Both the position numbers and the translations under genes were made by a program. Positions 40,428-48,930 of a DNA stretch of 64,000 bases are shown here, piece after piece (within the stretch, counting starts at the first letter, position 1; each line of letters opens with the position of its first letter). The notes beneath the pieces are model-generated. The model was not told where the DNA came from. It saw only the letters and a list, made by a program, of their open reading frames with translations, and searched no databases. The stretch covers positions 62,001 through 126,000 of the forward strand of contig OY969816.1 in assembly GCA_963703385.1 (NCBI GenBank), written 5' to 3'. The stretch is from Rhodoblastus sp963703385. Its GTDB lineage: Bacteria; Pseudomonadota; Alphaproteobacteria; Rhizobiales; Beijerinckiaceae.

Positions 40428-41225
40428 AACTTTCCGACGTCCAGAGCCTGTTTCAGGAGAGCGTGCTGGCGGAGGAGCCGTCGCCGCGCCTGCTCGCGCT
40501 GTTGCGGCCGCCCGTCCGCGCGGAAAACATCGCCGCGACTTTCGCCGTGTATCACGACGGTTTCCGGCTCAGAATGGCCGAATATCTCAGCAACGATTAT
40601 GCGGCTCTGCGCGAGGCGCTGGGCGACGAGGTTTTTGGGGCGCTGGTCGAAGCTTACGCCAAAGCCAGCCCCTCGACCTTCCGCAACGCCCGCTGGGTCG
40701 GCGCCGGTCTGCCCGCCTTTCTGCGCGCGACGCCTCCTTTCGCCGAGGATCGCTTCACTTGTGGGCTGGCGGCGCTGGAGGCGGCGCTGGCCAGGAGTTT
40801 TGATGCGGCCGACGCGGTCGAACTGCCGATCGAGAACTCTTGGGCGCATCCAGGAGGAGGATTGGCCGCGGCTGTGTTTCGCCTTCCACCCGAGCGTCGT
40901 CACGGTCGAGGCGACGGAGGACGCGCTCGCCGCCTATGAGGCGGTTCAGGCCGGCGAGCCGGTTGCCGCGGCGCGGGACGGCGGCGATGTGACGCTGGCG
41001 GTGTGGCGGCGGGAGCTCGATGTGAATTATCGCGTTCTCGACGGGCTGGAAAAGATCGCCCTGGCCGGCGCCATGGCCGGCGCGACCTTTGGTGACATCT
41101 GTGCGTCGCTGGCCTTCGCCAATCCGCAACGGGACGAGGGAGAACTGGCGCAGGTCGCAGGCGGCTTGCTCGTCCGCTGGTTCTCGGACGGCATGATCGT
41201 GGACGCGACGCCGGTGTTCGAATGA
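40424..41225 (+). pseudogene. bufC: DUF2063 partner protein BufC-like, one-base frameshift
   Basis: The two frames join into a protein of about 266 residues, normal for BufC. Frame one covers the DUF2063 N-terminal domain (FAVYHDGFRLRMAEYLSNDY, near residues 43-62) to the Glu of VELPIE; the other frame continues TLGRIQEEDWPRLCFAFHPSV and runs to the end (RWFSDGMIVDATPVFE). Removing one A in 40833-40836 (GAGAA) restores one frame. BufC presents the precursor to BufB. ATGA overlap with bufB. Either inactivated or a sequence error. Confidence 0.82.
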
Positions 41226-41237
41226 CCAGGCCGTTTG

Positions 41238-42764
41238 TCAGCGGCAGGGCGGCTTCCCCGGTTGGCCGCAGCCATCGGGGCTGTCATGCGCGCGGGCTTG
41301 GTCGTTGAACCGATCGTAATAATCCTGCGCCCCAGGCGCCTGCGCCTCGACCACGGCGGGCGCATGGAGCGCGCCCATATGCGTCGCGGTCGTGGCTCCG
41401 GCCGATGGCGCGACGGCGCGCGGCAGGGGCAACAGGCCGGCCTGGGGGGGCGGCGGCGGCGCGTCGTTGACGATGACAACCGGCGGCGGCAGGAAACCGG
41501 CCGGCGGCGGAGGCGGCGGCGGCCAATCGGGATCGTCGAACATGACAAAAGGCCGCTGGAACAGGTCGGGATCGGAAGGCGGCGGCGGGGGAGCGCCCAA
41601 ATCCACCTCGGTCAAACCAGCCGGGGCCTCATAGGGCGCGCCGAGGTCGGCGAGGCGGCGGCGGGCGTCATGGACGTGCGGCCCGCGCGGATAGAAATGG
41701 AGATAGGTCCAAAACGCGTCTGGCGTGTCGCGCAGAGAGGCGCGCCGCCACATCGTCGCCTCGCGGCGCACCGCCAGGATGGCGCGCACGCGCGGCGCAT
41801 AGGGCGAATTCGGATAGATCGCGAGGAAGTCGAGATAGCCCTGGATCGTGTCGCGATCGAGCGCGGCGATGAAGGCTTCGTCCATCGAATAATCACGGAT
41901 CGGCCGCGCGCGCAGCCGCGTCGCGCTCGTCGCGCGGGCGACCCGTGGGGCGCTCGTCGCGCGGGCGAACAGGGCGGGGGGCGCGGTCAGTTTCGATACG
42001 TCCCATGGAATCGACGCGCCCCTGGTCTCTTGCGCGACCCTCATCCGGGCCTGGTCGAAGGCCTGATCGATCGGCAGGCCTGGCTCGCGCAAGGCTTGCG
42101 CCAAAGCCAGGGCGTAAACGCCATAGGGGCCGCGCTCAACCGGCCCCACCGCGCCCGGCGCGGCGTTGAAGGCGAAAAGTTCGCCCGGGGGCGGATCGAC
42201 CATGGCGAGGCCTCCGGAGAATTGGTCGTCGCTTCGGGCGAAGGCGTTGCTCCGACCCGCGTCGAGCACAACGATTTTCGCCTTCATCGGCATATGCGCC
42301 AGCGGCTGGAGATAATCGCTCAAGCGCACGGCTTGGAGCGGGACGTCCTCCGCGCGCGGAAAATTGGCCTCGATCGGCGCGATGTAATTGTCGCCGGCAT
42401 ATTGCAGCCCGCGCCCGGAAATATAGATGAAGGCGATGGCGTTGGGGCCGGCGTCGGCGGACTTGCCCGCGAATTCCCGCAGCGCCTTGCGCAAGCTGTC
42501 CCGGTCGAGATCGGCGGCGCCCGTCACGTCGAAGCCGGCGCGCCGCAAAGTATCGGCGATCAGGCCGGCGTCATTGGCCGCCGTGGGCAGGACGCCGGTC
42601 GTGTATCGGGATTCGCCGATGACCAGGGCGATGCGGGGCGCGGCCCAGACGGCGCTTGGCGCCGACTGCGCCGCGCCCGGCGCCGCCGCGCCAAAAAGCG
42701 CCCCGGCGAACAGCGCGACGGCGGCAATCCCGCGACCAAAATTTTCGCCAACGATCCTCATCAA
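41238..42764 (-). CDS. Exported caspase-fold protein without catalytic residues (pseudocaspase)
   Basis: A 508-residue protein with a signal peptide (AAVALFAGALFGAAAPGAAQ) and a peptidase C14 domain at about 40-240. The catalytic motifs are altered: FIYISGRGLQY has Arg where the His of SGHG is expected, and VVLDAGRSNAF has Gly where the Cys of DAC is expected. After it come a TPR-like linker and a Pro-rich tail with runs such as APPPPPSDP and DWPPPPPPPAGF, up to a Cys pair at the end. It should be folded but proteolytically dead, perhaps a binding or scaffold protein. No partner is visible nearby. Confidence 0.82.
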   Translation of the reverse strand: MMRIVGENFGRGIAAVALFAGALFGAAAPGAAQSAPSAVWAAPRIALVIGESRYTTGVLPTAANDAGLIADTLRRAGFDVTGAADLDRDSLRKALREFAGKSADAGPNAIAFIYISGRGLQYAGDNYIAPIEANFPRAEDVPLQAVRLSDYLQPLAHMPMKAKIVVLDAGRSNAFARSDDQFSGGLAMVDPPPGELFAFNAAPGAVGPVERGPYGVYALALAQALREPGLPIDQAFDQARMRVAQETRGASIPWDVSKLTAPPALFARATSAPRVARATSATRLRARPIRDYSMDEAFIAALDRDTIQGYLDFLAIYPNSPYAPRVRAILAVRREATMWRRASLRDTPDAFWTYLHFYPRGPHVHDARRRLADLGAPYEAPAGLTEVDLGAPPPPPSDPDLFQRPFVMFDDPDWPPPPPPPAGFLPPPVVIVNDAPPPPPQAGLLPLPRAVAPSAGATTATHMGALHAPAVVEAQAPGAQDYYDRFNDQARAHDSPDGCGQPGKPPCR

Positions 42765-42847
42765 CTCCTTTCCGCCGCCATAAATCGTGGCGGCAAAAGC
42801 TCACGCAAACGGATGCATCGCACGCCACGCGGCCTGAACGCCGGCTA

Positions 42848-42919
42848 GCGCATATTCCCGAAAAGCTGCTCGACTTTTCGGACAAGAATATGCGTCAAAA
42901 CAAAGAAATAACCGAGCGC
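42848..42919. repeat. Dispersed palindromic element, copy 1 (truncated)
   Basis: Hairpin A, GCATATTCCCGAAAAG ... GAATATGC (42850-42893), followed by the linker GTCAAAACAA and only the first arm of hairpin B, GAGCGC, before the cysG end. It matches copies at 61506-61605 and 63040-63137. RIME-like intergenic element. Confidence 0.85.
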
Positions 42920-42922
42920 CCT

Positions 42923-44344
42923 TCACGCCTTGGGCTTAGCCAATTCGGGATGCGGCGTGTACCAGTTCAGCTTGTCGCGCAGGGTCACGACCTCGCCGAC
43001 GATGATGATCGTCGGGCCGCGCAGACCGGCGGCGGCGGCCTTGGCGGCGATGTCGCCGACGGTTCCGGTCAGGGTGATCTGGTTGGGCCTGGTGCCGTTC
43101 TCGACGATCGCGACCGGCAGGGCGGGGTCTGCGCCATGGCGCAGGAATTCCTGGGTCAGATAGTCGAGATGGGCAAGACCCATATAGACGGCGACGGTTT
43201 GCCGCGGCCGTAGAATGGACGCCCAGTCGAGCTGGATCGGGCCGTCGCGGCCATGACCGGTGACGAAGACGCAGGACTGCGCATAGTCGCGGTGGGTGAG
43301 CGGAATGCCGGCGTAGGACGAGCAGCCCGCCGCCGCGGTCACGCCGGGGCAGACCTGGAAGGGAATGCGGTGCGCGGCGAGCTTTTCGATCTCCTCGCCG
43401 CCGCGCCCGAAAATGAAGGGGTCGCCGCCCTTGAGCCGCAGGACCCGCTTGCCCTCCCTGGCGAGCTTGACCATCAGCTCGCCGATTTCCTCCTGCGGCA
43501 CGGCGTGGTTGGCGCGCTTCTTGCCGACATAAATGCGCTCGGCGTCGCGGCGCACCCGGTCCATGATCGCAGGCTCGACCAGCTGGTCGTAGAGCACGAC
43601 ATCGGCCTGCTGCATCAGGCGGAAGGCGCGGAAGGTCAGGAGGTCGGGGTCGCCGGGGCCGGCGCCGACCAGATAGACCTCGCCGGTCGGCGCCTCGCCG
43701 GAGGCCGAGCCGTCCGGGCGGCAGGAGTCGATCTCGCGGTCGAGCATGGTTTTGGCGGTGGCCTCGTCGCCGGCCAGCATCATTTCCGCGATCGGACCGT
43801 CATAGACGCGCTCCCAGAAGCGCATCCGCGCCTGCTGATTTGAAACCTTTCTGGCCAGGGCGGCGCGCGCCGCGCCGCCGAGCGCGGCGAGCCGGCCGTA
43901 ATTGGCCGGGATCAGGGTTTCGAGCCGCGCCTTCAGCATGCGGCCGAGCAGGGGCGCGTCGCCGCCAGTGGCGATGGCGATCACCAGCGGGCTGCGGTCG
44001 AGCACGGAGGGCGTGATGAAATCGCTCAAAGTCGGGAAGTCGGCGACATTGACCAATGTCCCGGTTTTTCGCACACGAGCGATCAAAGCCTCGTCAGGCT
44101 TTTCGCCGGGCTCATAGGCGAAATAGGCGATGCCGAAACCTTTGAGCGCGTCGGGCGCGGCGAGGTCGCCGCGACGGAATTTGCCTTCAAGCGGCGCGAA
44201 TTCGTCGCTCGGATTTTCTGCGAACAGCCAGACTTCCGCGCCAGCGCGCGAAAGAGTGTCCACGCGGCGCGCGGCGAGCGAGCCTTGGCCGACGACCGCG
44301 ACAGGGCGGTCGTGGAGGTTGAGGAAAATGGGCAGGCGGTTCAT
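42923..44344 (-). CDS. cysG: Sirohaem synthase CysG (bifunctional)
   Basis: Makes sirohaem for sulfite and nitrite reductases. It has 473 residues. N-terminal NAD domain for precorrin-2 oxidation and iron insertion (AVVGQGSLAARRVDTL near 16, NVADFPTLSDFITPSVLDRS near 100), then the uroporphyrinogen-III methyltransferase domain from about 215: EVYLVGAGPGDPDLLTFRAF, VLYDQLVEPAIM, RLKGGDPFIFGRGGEE, PGVTAAAGCSSYAGIPLTHRD. In E. coli it feeds assimilatory enzymes. No sulfite or nitrite reductase is in this window. Confidence 0.95.
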   Translation of the reverse strand: MNRLPIFLNLHDRPVAVVGQGSLAARRVDTLSRAGAEVWLFAENPSDEFAPLEGKFRRGDLAAPDALKGFGIAYFAYEPGEKPDEALIARVRKTGTLVNVADFPTLSDFITPSVLDRSPLVIAIATGGDAPLLGRMLKARLETLIPANYGRLAALGGAARAALARKVSNQQARMRFWERVYDGPIAEMMLAGDEATAKTMLDREIDSCRPDGSASGEAPTGEVYLVGAGPGDPDLLTFRAFRLMQQADVVLYDQLVEPAIMDRVRRDAERIYVGKKRANHAVPQEEIGELMVKLAREGKRVLRLKGGDPFIFGRGGEEIEKLAAHRIPFQVCPGVTAAAGCSSYAGIPLTHRDYAQSCVFVTGHGRDGPIQLDWASILRPRQTVAVYMGLAHLDYLTQEFLRHGADPALPVAIVENGTRPNQITLTGTVGDIAAKAAAAGLRGPTIIIVGEVVTLRDKLNWYTPHPELAKPKA

Positions 44345-44357
44345 GCGCGCGTCCGGC

Positions 44358-45359
44358 TCAGGCGGCGAGCAGGCGGCCGGCGTCGCGGCGACGCCACAGC
44401 GCCTCCGCCTGGATCTGGGCGTCCTCCATATCGGACGCGTGTTTCATGGCGCGCAGGATCATGGCGAGGGTGCCGGTAATCGCCGCCTCGGCATAGGCGT
44501 CATGCGCCTCGCCGCGCCATACGCTGAGCAGGCGCGAAACCTCCATCGTCTCGTCCGGGAGCTGGCGCGGCTCTTCCATCATCGGGGGCCAGCGCTCCTC
44601 GAAGGCGACGCCGTCGCGCACGCCCAAGGTCTCGCAAGGTTTTCCGGGTCGGCGTTCGATTTCGCCGCCTTCGCCCCGGAACACGATCATGTTGTTCTCG
44701 CCAAGAAGAAGCGCGGCGTTGCGGTGGGTGGTCATGTAATTGGGATGGAAAATGCCCTGCGGCAGGACCGGCGCGCCGAAGGGGTTGATCATTCGCGCCA
44801 GGGTATGGATCGGCGAGCGCAGGCCGAGGATCGGCTTGAAGCCCATCATGCGGGCGAGCGGCGGGCTGATGGCGGAGAGATCCATATAAGCGAAGCGGTG
44901 TTGCCGTAGCGCCCGGGTCGCCGAGGGAAAATCCGCTGCGACCGGCAGGCCGAGCGCGGTCAGCACCTCGCCGGTGTAGAGCCGGCCCGGGGTGTGGCCG
45001 TCGAATCCGTGCATGAACACGGAATGGCCGGCCTGGACGAGGCAGAGCGCGGCGAGCAGGAACCAAGGTAGCTGGCGCTTCTTGCCGGCGTAGGACGACC
45101 AGTCCACGGCGACGAGGCCGGGTTCGGGGGCGGGAAGGGACTTGCGCGCCGCCTTGGCGAAGCCGGCGATTTCCTCCGCGCTCTCCTCCTTCATGCGCAG
45201 CAGCATGAGAAAGGCGCCAAGCTGTTCGGGCAGGACGTCGCCGGCGAGGATCATCGACATCGCCTCTTCCGCCTCCTCGACGGTCAGCGAGCGCGTGAGA
45301 TTCCTGCCGCGCCCGAGAATGGCGATGAAGCGGGCGAAGGGATGGGGCGTTTGCAGCAT
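44358..45359 (-). CDS. TrpD2-like glycosyltransferase-family protein (YbiB type)
   Basis: A 333-residue protein of the anthranilate phosphoribosyltransferase-like TrpD2 family. N-terminal helical domain (RNLTRSLTVEEAEEAMSMIL) and the C-terminal alpha/beta part (VDWSSYAGKKRQLPWFLLAA, HGFDGHTPGRLYTGEVL) lack the normal TrpD PRPP loop GTGGD, so anthranilate activity is unlikely; relatives bind nucleic acid. It is 13 bases upstream of cysG on the same strand and likely cotranscribed. Confidence 0.82.
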   Translation of the reverse strand: MLQTPHPFARFIAILGRGRNLTRSLTVEEAEEAMSMILAGDVLPEQLGAFLMLLRMKEESAEEIAGFAKAARKSLPAPEPGLVAVDWSSYAGKKRQLPWFLLAALCLVQAGHSVFMHGFDGHTPGRLYTGEVLTALGLPVAADFPSATRALRQHRFAYMDLSAISPPLARMMGFKPILGLRSPIHTLARMINPFGAPVLPQGIFHPNYMTTHRNAALLLGENNMIVFRGEGGEIERRPGKPCETLGVRDGVAFEERWPPMMEEPRQLPDETMEVSRLLSVWRGEAHDAYAEAAITGTLAMILRAMKHASDMEDAQIQAEALWRRRDAGRLLAA

Positions 45360-45409
45360 GGCGTTTTTCCCTGATGGTTCGTTTTATATTAGCAAAGGCA
45401 GCGCGGGCG

Positions 45410-46210
45410 TCACGCCTTCATCAGCGCCAAGGCGCCGCGAGCGATGACATATAACCCGACGCCGGCCACGGCGGCGGAGAAAATTTGCGACAGGAGCCGG
45501 CGGCGGACGGCGAGAAGCCCCGCAAGCCACGCGCCGAACAGCCCTCCGAAAAGGCCGCCGACGAGAAGCAGGGTGGCGATGCGCCAATCCACCAGACCGG
45601 ACCAGGCGTAACTGGCGGCTGTCGCCGCTCCGAACGCGGTGACGGAGACCAGAGACGAGGCGATGGCGTTGATCATCGGCATGCCGGTGGCGGCGAGAAT
45701 GCCGGGAACCACCAGAAACCCTCCGCCGATGCCGAAAAAGCCGGACAGGACGCCGACAATCGTTCCAATGCCCAGCAGGGCCGGAAGCGCCCTGGCGGCG
45801 GTCTTCGCGGTCCGCCGAATCTCTCCTTCCACCGGCGCCGCGCGCTTGAAGGCCATCTGCGCCGCGACCACGAGCATCAGCACGCCGAACAGGAGAAGCA
45901 GCTTCTGGCCATCGACGATCTTGCCGAGAGCCGAGCCGATAAACGCGCCAGTCGTGCCGGCCACGGCGAAAACAAGCGCGGATTTCCATCGTACGCGACC
46001 CGCCCGCGCGTGACTCAGGAGATTGGTCAGGGCGTTGACCGACACCGCCGCGGCGCCGGTGCCGATGGCGATATGCGGATCGGCGACGCCGACGAAATAA
46101 TAGAGCAGCGGCGTGGCGAAGATCGACCCGCCGCCCCCAATCAGGCCAAGGACGAAGCCGACGATCGCGCCCGAGAGGAGGGCGGCGCCGTCCGCGAAAG
46201 AAAAGGCCAA
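45410..46210 (-). CDS. Sulfite exporter TauE/SafE family membrane protein
   Basis: A 266-residue permease with eight or so membrane segments. Family features are VLGLIGGGGSIFATPLLYY near residue 20 and FFGIGGGFLVVPGILAATGM near 155, the repeated Gly-rich motif of TauE/SafE. Substrates of the family are sulfite, sulfoacetate or similar organosulfonates. The start appears to be TTG at 46210, as no ATG precedes the first segment. A palindromic AT-rich site at 46236-46260 lies in its upstream region. Confidence 0.85.
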   Translation of the reverse strand: MAFSFADGAALLSGAIVGFVLGLIGGGGSIFATPLLYYFVGVADPHIAIGTGAAAVSVNALTNLLSHARAGRVRWKSALVFAVAGTTGAFIGSALGKIVDGQKLLLLFGVLMLVVAAQMAFKRAAPVEGEIRRTAKTAARALPALLGIGTIVGVLSGFFGIGGGFLVVPGILAATGMPMINAIASSLVSVTAFGAATAASYAWSGLVDWRIATLLLVGGLFGGLFGAWLAGLLAVRRRLLSQIFSAAVAGVGLYVIARGALALMKA

Positions 46211-46524
46211 AAGTTCCGCTCCGTTTCGCCCCGTTAATATATTAGGAATATCGAATATATGTAGTCAAACGACGTGGTCAAGTCATGCGGGCGCCGGGTT
46301 TTGCAGTGCGGAATTGAGGCGAACGCCTCTCAGATCGCGAGGTTTTCCGTTCGCCGATGGCGTTTCCTGGGCGGCAATCGCGCGAATATAAGGCAGTGTT
46401 GCAAAAACGCGACATCCGTCGACGTATTCAAATGTTATCGTCTAACATCTTCGCGTCACAAGGATTCGGCCGAAGCGCCGCACGCGATCCGGAATATCAT
46501 CTGAACATCGACCTGGGGGGAAAA
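46211..46524. other. Divergent region between the TauE/SafE exporter and FadL-family gene
   Basis: 314 bases. It holds the AT-rich dyad at 46236-46260. No further coding potential or clear -10 was accepted. Confidence 0.5.
46236..46260. promoter_or_regulatory. AT-rich dyad upstream of the TauE/SafE gene
   Basis: ATATT-AGG-AATAT (46239-46251) is a perfect 5+3+5 inverted repeat in a 25-base AT stretch, followed by another AATAT. Known ArsR-family sulfur sensors (BigR/SqrR) control TauE/SafE operons through AT-rich dyads, so an operator is likely. No ArsR gene is nearby. Confidence 0.45.
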
Positions 46525-47862
46525 ATGCAAAAGTGGCGTCATCTGCTCGGCGTAAGCCTGACTGCGCTGTCTCTGGCTGTTTCGGCGGGCGCCGCACACG
46601 CCACCGACGGCTATTTCGTGGAAGGCGCGAGCGCGCGCGACCAGTCGCTCGCCGGCGGCGGCTCCGCCAACCCCACGGAAGCCCTCACCAACGCCAACAA
46701 CCCCGCCGGCCTCGTCGATGTCGGCAACCAGTTCAATGGCGACATTTCCCTGTTCATGCCCTGGCGCGGCTATAGCGCGACACCGAGCGCCTTCATTGTC
46801 GCGCCGGGAAGCGTGAACAGCGAGCGCAACCTTTTCGTGCTTCCCGCGGTGGGCTATTCGCATCAGATCGACGCCGATCAGGCCTGGGGCGTGTCCATGG
46901 TCGGCAACGGCGGCATGAACACCACTTATCCCGCCGCGACTCCCAATTTCAAATGCCCGCCGCCACCGTTTTCCGCAGGCTCCGGCGTGTTCTGCGGCGG
47001 CCGCGCCGGCGTCGATCTCAACCAGGCCCTGATTTCCGTCGGTTATGCCCATCGTTTCGGCAATTTGGAAGTCGGCGTCGCGCCGATTCTGGCCCTGCAA
47101 GCGTTCTCGGCCTATGGCCTTGGCTTGTTTAGCAGCTTGTCGGCCTCCCCGGCCTTCGTGAGCGACCATTCGCCGACCTATTCGGTCGGCGGGGGCGTCC
47201 GCGCCGGCGCAATCTACCACTACAGCGACGCACTCGCTTTCTCGGTGCAGGGCTCGACGCCGATCTGGGCCTCCAATTTCACCAATTACCAGGGCCTCTT
47301 CGCCCAGGGCGGCAGCTTCGATATACCCGCGACCATCGGCGTCGGCGTCTCCTATAAGGTCATGCCAACCTTGGCCGTGATGTTCGATTACAAGCACATC
47401 TTCTATTCGGGCGTTCCGTCGATCGCCAATCCGATGGTGCCGACCACGCCCGCCGCGCTGGGCATGTCGGGCGGCCCGGGGTTCGGCTGGCAGGACGTCG
47501 ACATCTTCGGCCTCAGCTTCGAATGGGCCTACAATGACCGCCTGACCCTGCGGGCTGGCTATTCCTACAGCACCCAGCCGATCACCTCGGCCAATGTGAT
47601 GTTCAACATCCTGGCGCCGGGCACGGTCACCAGCCATATCGGCGCCGGCTTCTCCTATCGCGTGACCCAGAATTCGTCCTTCGACTTCTCGATGCTCTAT
47701 GCGCCGCGAGTCGACGTCTCGGGTCCGGCCTATGCGTTTGCCGGCGCCGCGTCGGGGTATATTCCGGGCTCGAACATCAACATCTGGCTCTCGGAACTCG
47801 AAATCACCCTCGGCTATACCTACCACTGGGATCAGCCCAAGGCCGTCGTCGCCAAATATTGA
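46525..47862 (+). CDS. FadL/OmpP1-family outer-membrane transporter
   Basis: A 445-residue beta-barrel. Signal 1-25 (GVSLTALSLAVSAGAAHA), hatch region starting TDGYFVEGASARDQSLAGGG and ANPTEALTNANNPAGL, typical of FadL-family hatch domains. Beta strands continue to the C-terminal YTYHWDQPKAVVAKY. It transports hydrophobic compounds (fatty acids, aromatics); the substrate is unknown. ATG 46525 has GGGGGG upstream; an in-frame extension to 46357 is unsupported. A strong terminator follows at 47889. Confidence 0.88.
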   Translation: MQKWRHLLGVSLTALSLAVSAGAAHATDGYFVEGASARDQSLAGGGSANPTEALTNANNPAGLVDVGNQFNGDISLFMPWRGYSATPSAFIVAPGSVNSERNLFVLPAVGYSHQIDADQAWGVSMVGNGGMNTTYPAATPNFKCPPPPFSAGSGVFCGGRAGVDLNQALISVGYAHRFGNLEVGVAPILALQAFSAYGLGLFSSLSASPAFVSDHSPTYSVGGGVRAGAIYHYSDALAFSVQGSTPIWASNFTNYQGLFAQGGSFDIPATIGVGVSYKVMPTLAVMFDYKHIFYSGVPSIANPMVPTTPAALGMSGGPGFGWQDVDIFGLSFEWAYNDRLTLRAGYSYSTQPITSANVMFNILAPGTVTSHIGAGFSYRVTQNSSFDFSMLYAPRVDVSGPAYAFAGAASGYIPGSNINIWLSELEITLGYTYHWDQPKAVVAKY

Positions 47863-47888
47863 TCTGCGCCGCACAAGCGCTTTTCGTC

Positions 47889-47918
47889 AGGGCCGGCTCA
47901 CGCCGGCCCTGTTTTTTT
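47889..47918 (+). terminator. Rho-independent terminator after the FadL-family gene
   Basis: Perfect 9-bp stem AGGGCCGGC / GCCGGCCCT with loop TCAC (47889-47910), then G and seven T. Confidence 0.92.
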
Positions 47919-47968
47919 GGCGCCCCGGGTTCAGGAATGGACATTGGCCAAAGGCGCCATCCCGTGAT

Positions 47969-48019
47969 TTAATCCAGGTCAAGGCGCGGATCCTGACGCT
48001 CGACAATATACTGTCTCAA
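47969..48019 (+). promoter_or_regulatory. FNR/NNR-type promoter of the hydrogenase operon
   Basis: Box TTAAT-CCAG-GTCAA (47969-47982), 24 bases, then TATACT (48007-48012). The predicted start is 48019, so the box centre is near -43.5, two bases from the class II optimum. Leader about 25 bases. GTCAA is a perfect FixK-type half-site. Confidence 0.58.
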
Positions 48020-48043
48020 CTGGACATTCGGGGGCGAAGGTCG

Positions 48044-48508
48044 ATGACGCATCCTGTCCTGGTGCTGGGAATCGGCAATGTGCTGATGTCGGACGATGGC
48101 GCGGGCGTTCATGCGGCGCGCGGCTTCGGTCCGCTCGAGGATGAAGATCTGAGAGTGCTCGATGGCGGCACGCTCGGTCTGTCCTTGCTGGCGGAGGTCG
48201 AGACCTGCGGCGCTTTGATCGTCTTCGACGCCGCGAGCTTCGGGGCCGAGCCCGGCTCGGTGCGGACCTTCACGGGCGAGGACATGGACGCCCAGCTTTC
48301 CGGCAAGAAAAAAACCGCGCATGAGGTCGCCTTGTTCGATCTTCTCGCCACGGCGGATCTGCTTGGCCGCAAGCCGGAGCGCCGGGCGCTGATCGGCGTC
48401 GAGCCGGACCGCATAGAATGGGGGCTGGAGCCGACGCCCGCCGTCGCCTCGGCTCTTCCCGAAATGCGGCGCGCGGCGCGCGCGCTGATCGAGAGCTGGG
48501 CGTCATGA
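48044..48508 (+). CDS. [NiFe]-hydrogenase maturation protease (HyaD/HupD family)
   Basis: C-terminal endoprotease of 154 residues that cleaves the hydrogenase large-subunit tail after nickel insertion. Seen are VLVLGIGNVLMSDDGAGVHA (with the metal-binding Asp) and DGGTLGLSLL, as in the HyaD/HupD/HybD family. Start ATG 48044. First gene of the hydrogenase operon; its TGA overlaps the next ATG as ATGA. Nickel-binding candidates are Asp in DDGAG and Asp in VFDAAS. Confidence 0.9.
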   Translation: MTHPVLVLGIGNVLMSDDGAGVHAARGFGPLEDEDLRVLDGGTLGLSLLAEVETCGALIVFDAASFGAEPGSVRTFTGEDMDAQLSGKKKTAHEVALFDLLATADLLGRKPERRALIGVEPDRIEWGLEPTPAVASALPEMRRAARALIESWAS

Positions 48509-48930
48509 CTTCTTCTTGCGCCGCGACCGAACGAATGGAGCCGGACGCCGGCTTCGCCGCCGCCCTGATCTGGGAAACGCTCGCCAAGCTCACCGAATTC
48601 TCGAAAACCGGGGAAACGGCGACGATCGATCTCGGCGGCCTGCCGATGTCGAACGGCGACCGCGCGGCGCTCGACGATTTTCTCGGCCGCGGCGAGGTCA
48701 GCGCGACCATCGAGGTCATCGGCCGCACCGAGGTCTGGGAAACGCAATTTTCAGGCGTGTGGCGCGTGCGCCATTTCGGCGCGGACGCGATCGCGACCGA
48801 TCTGATCGAAATTTCCGCCTGCCCCAAAATCCTGCTCGCCGACCGGCGCGACGCCGAAAGCGCGGCGCGCAACATGGCGAAAGCGCTCGAACTCAAACAC
48901 GGGATCGTGGAGACGCCGCATGAAACATGA
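48505..48930 (+). CDS. hupH: Hydrogenase expression/formation protein HupH-like
   Basis: A 141-residue protein corresponding to the HupH_C domain (FSGVWRVRHFGADAIATDLI, EISACPKILLADRR). Full-length HupH is about twice this size; here it begins close to the C-terminal domain. The family is thought to assist small-subunit maturation. ATGA start overlap with the protease gene, and 11-base overlap with the small subunit gene. Confidence 0.82.
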   Translation: MTSSCAATERMEPDAGFAAALIWETLAKLTEFSKTGETATIDLGGLPMSNGDRAALDDFLGRGEVSATIEVIGRTEVWETQFSGVWRVRHFGADAIATDLIEISACPKILLADRRDAESAARNMAKALELKHGIVETPHET

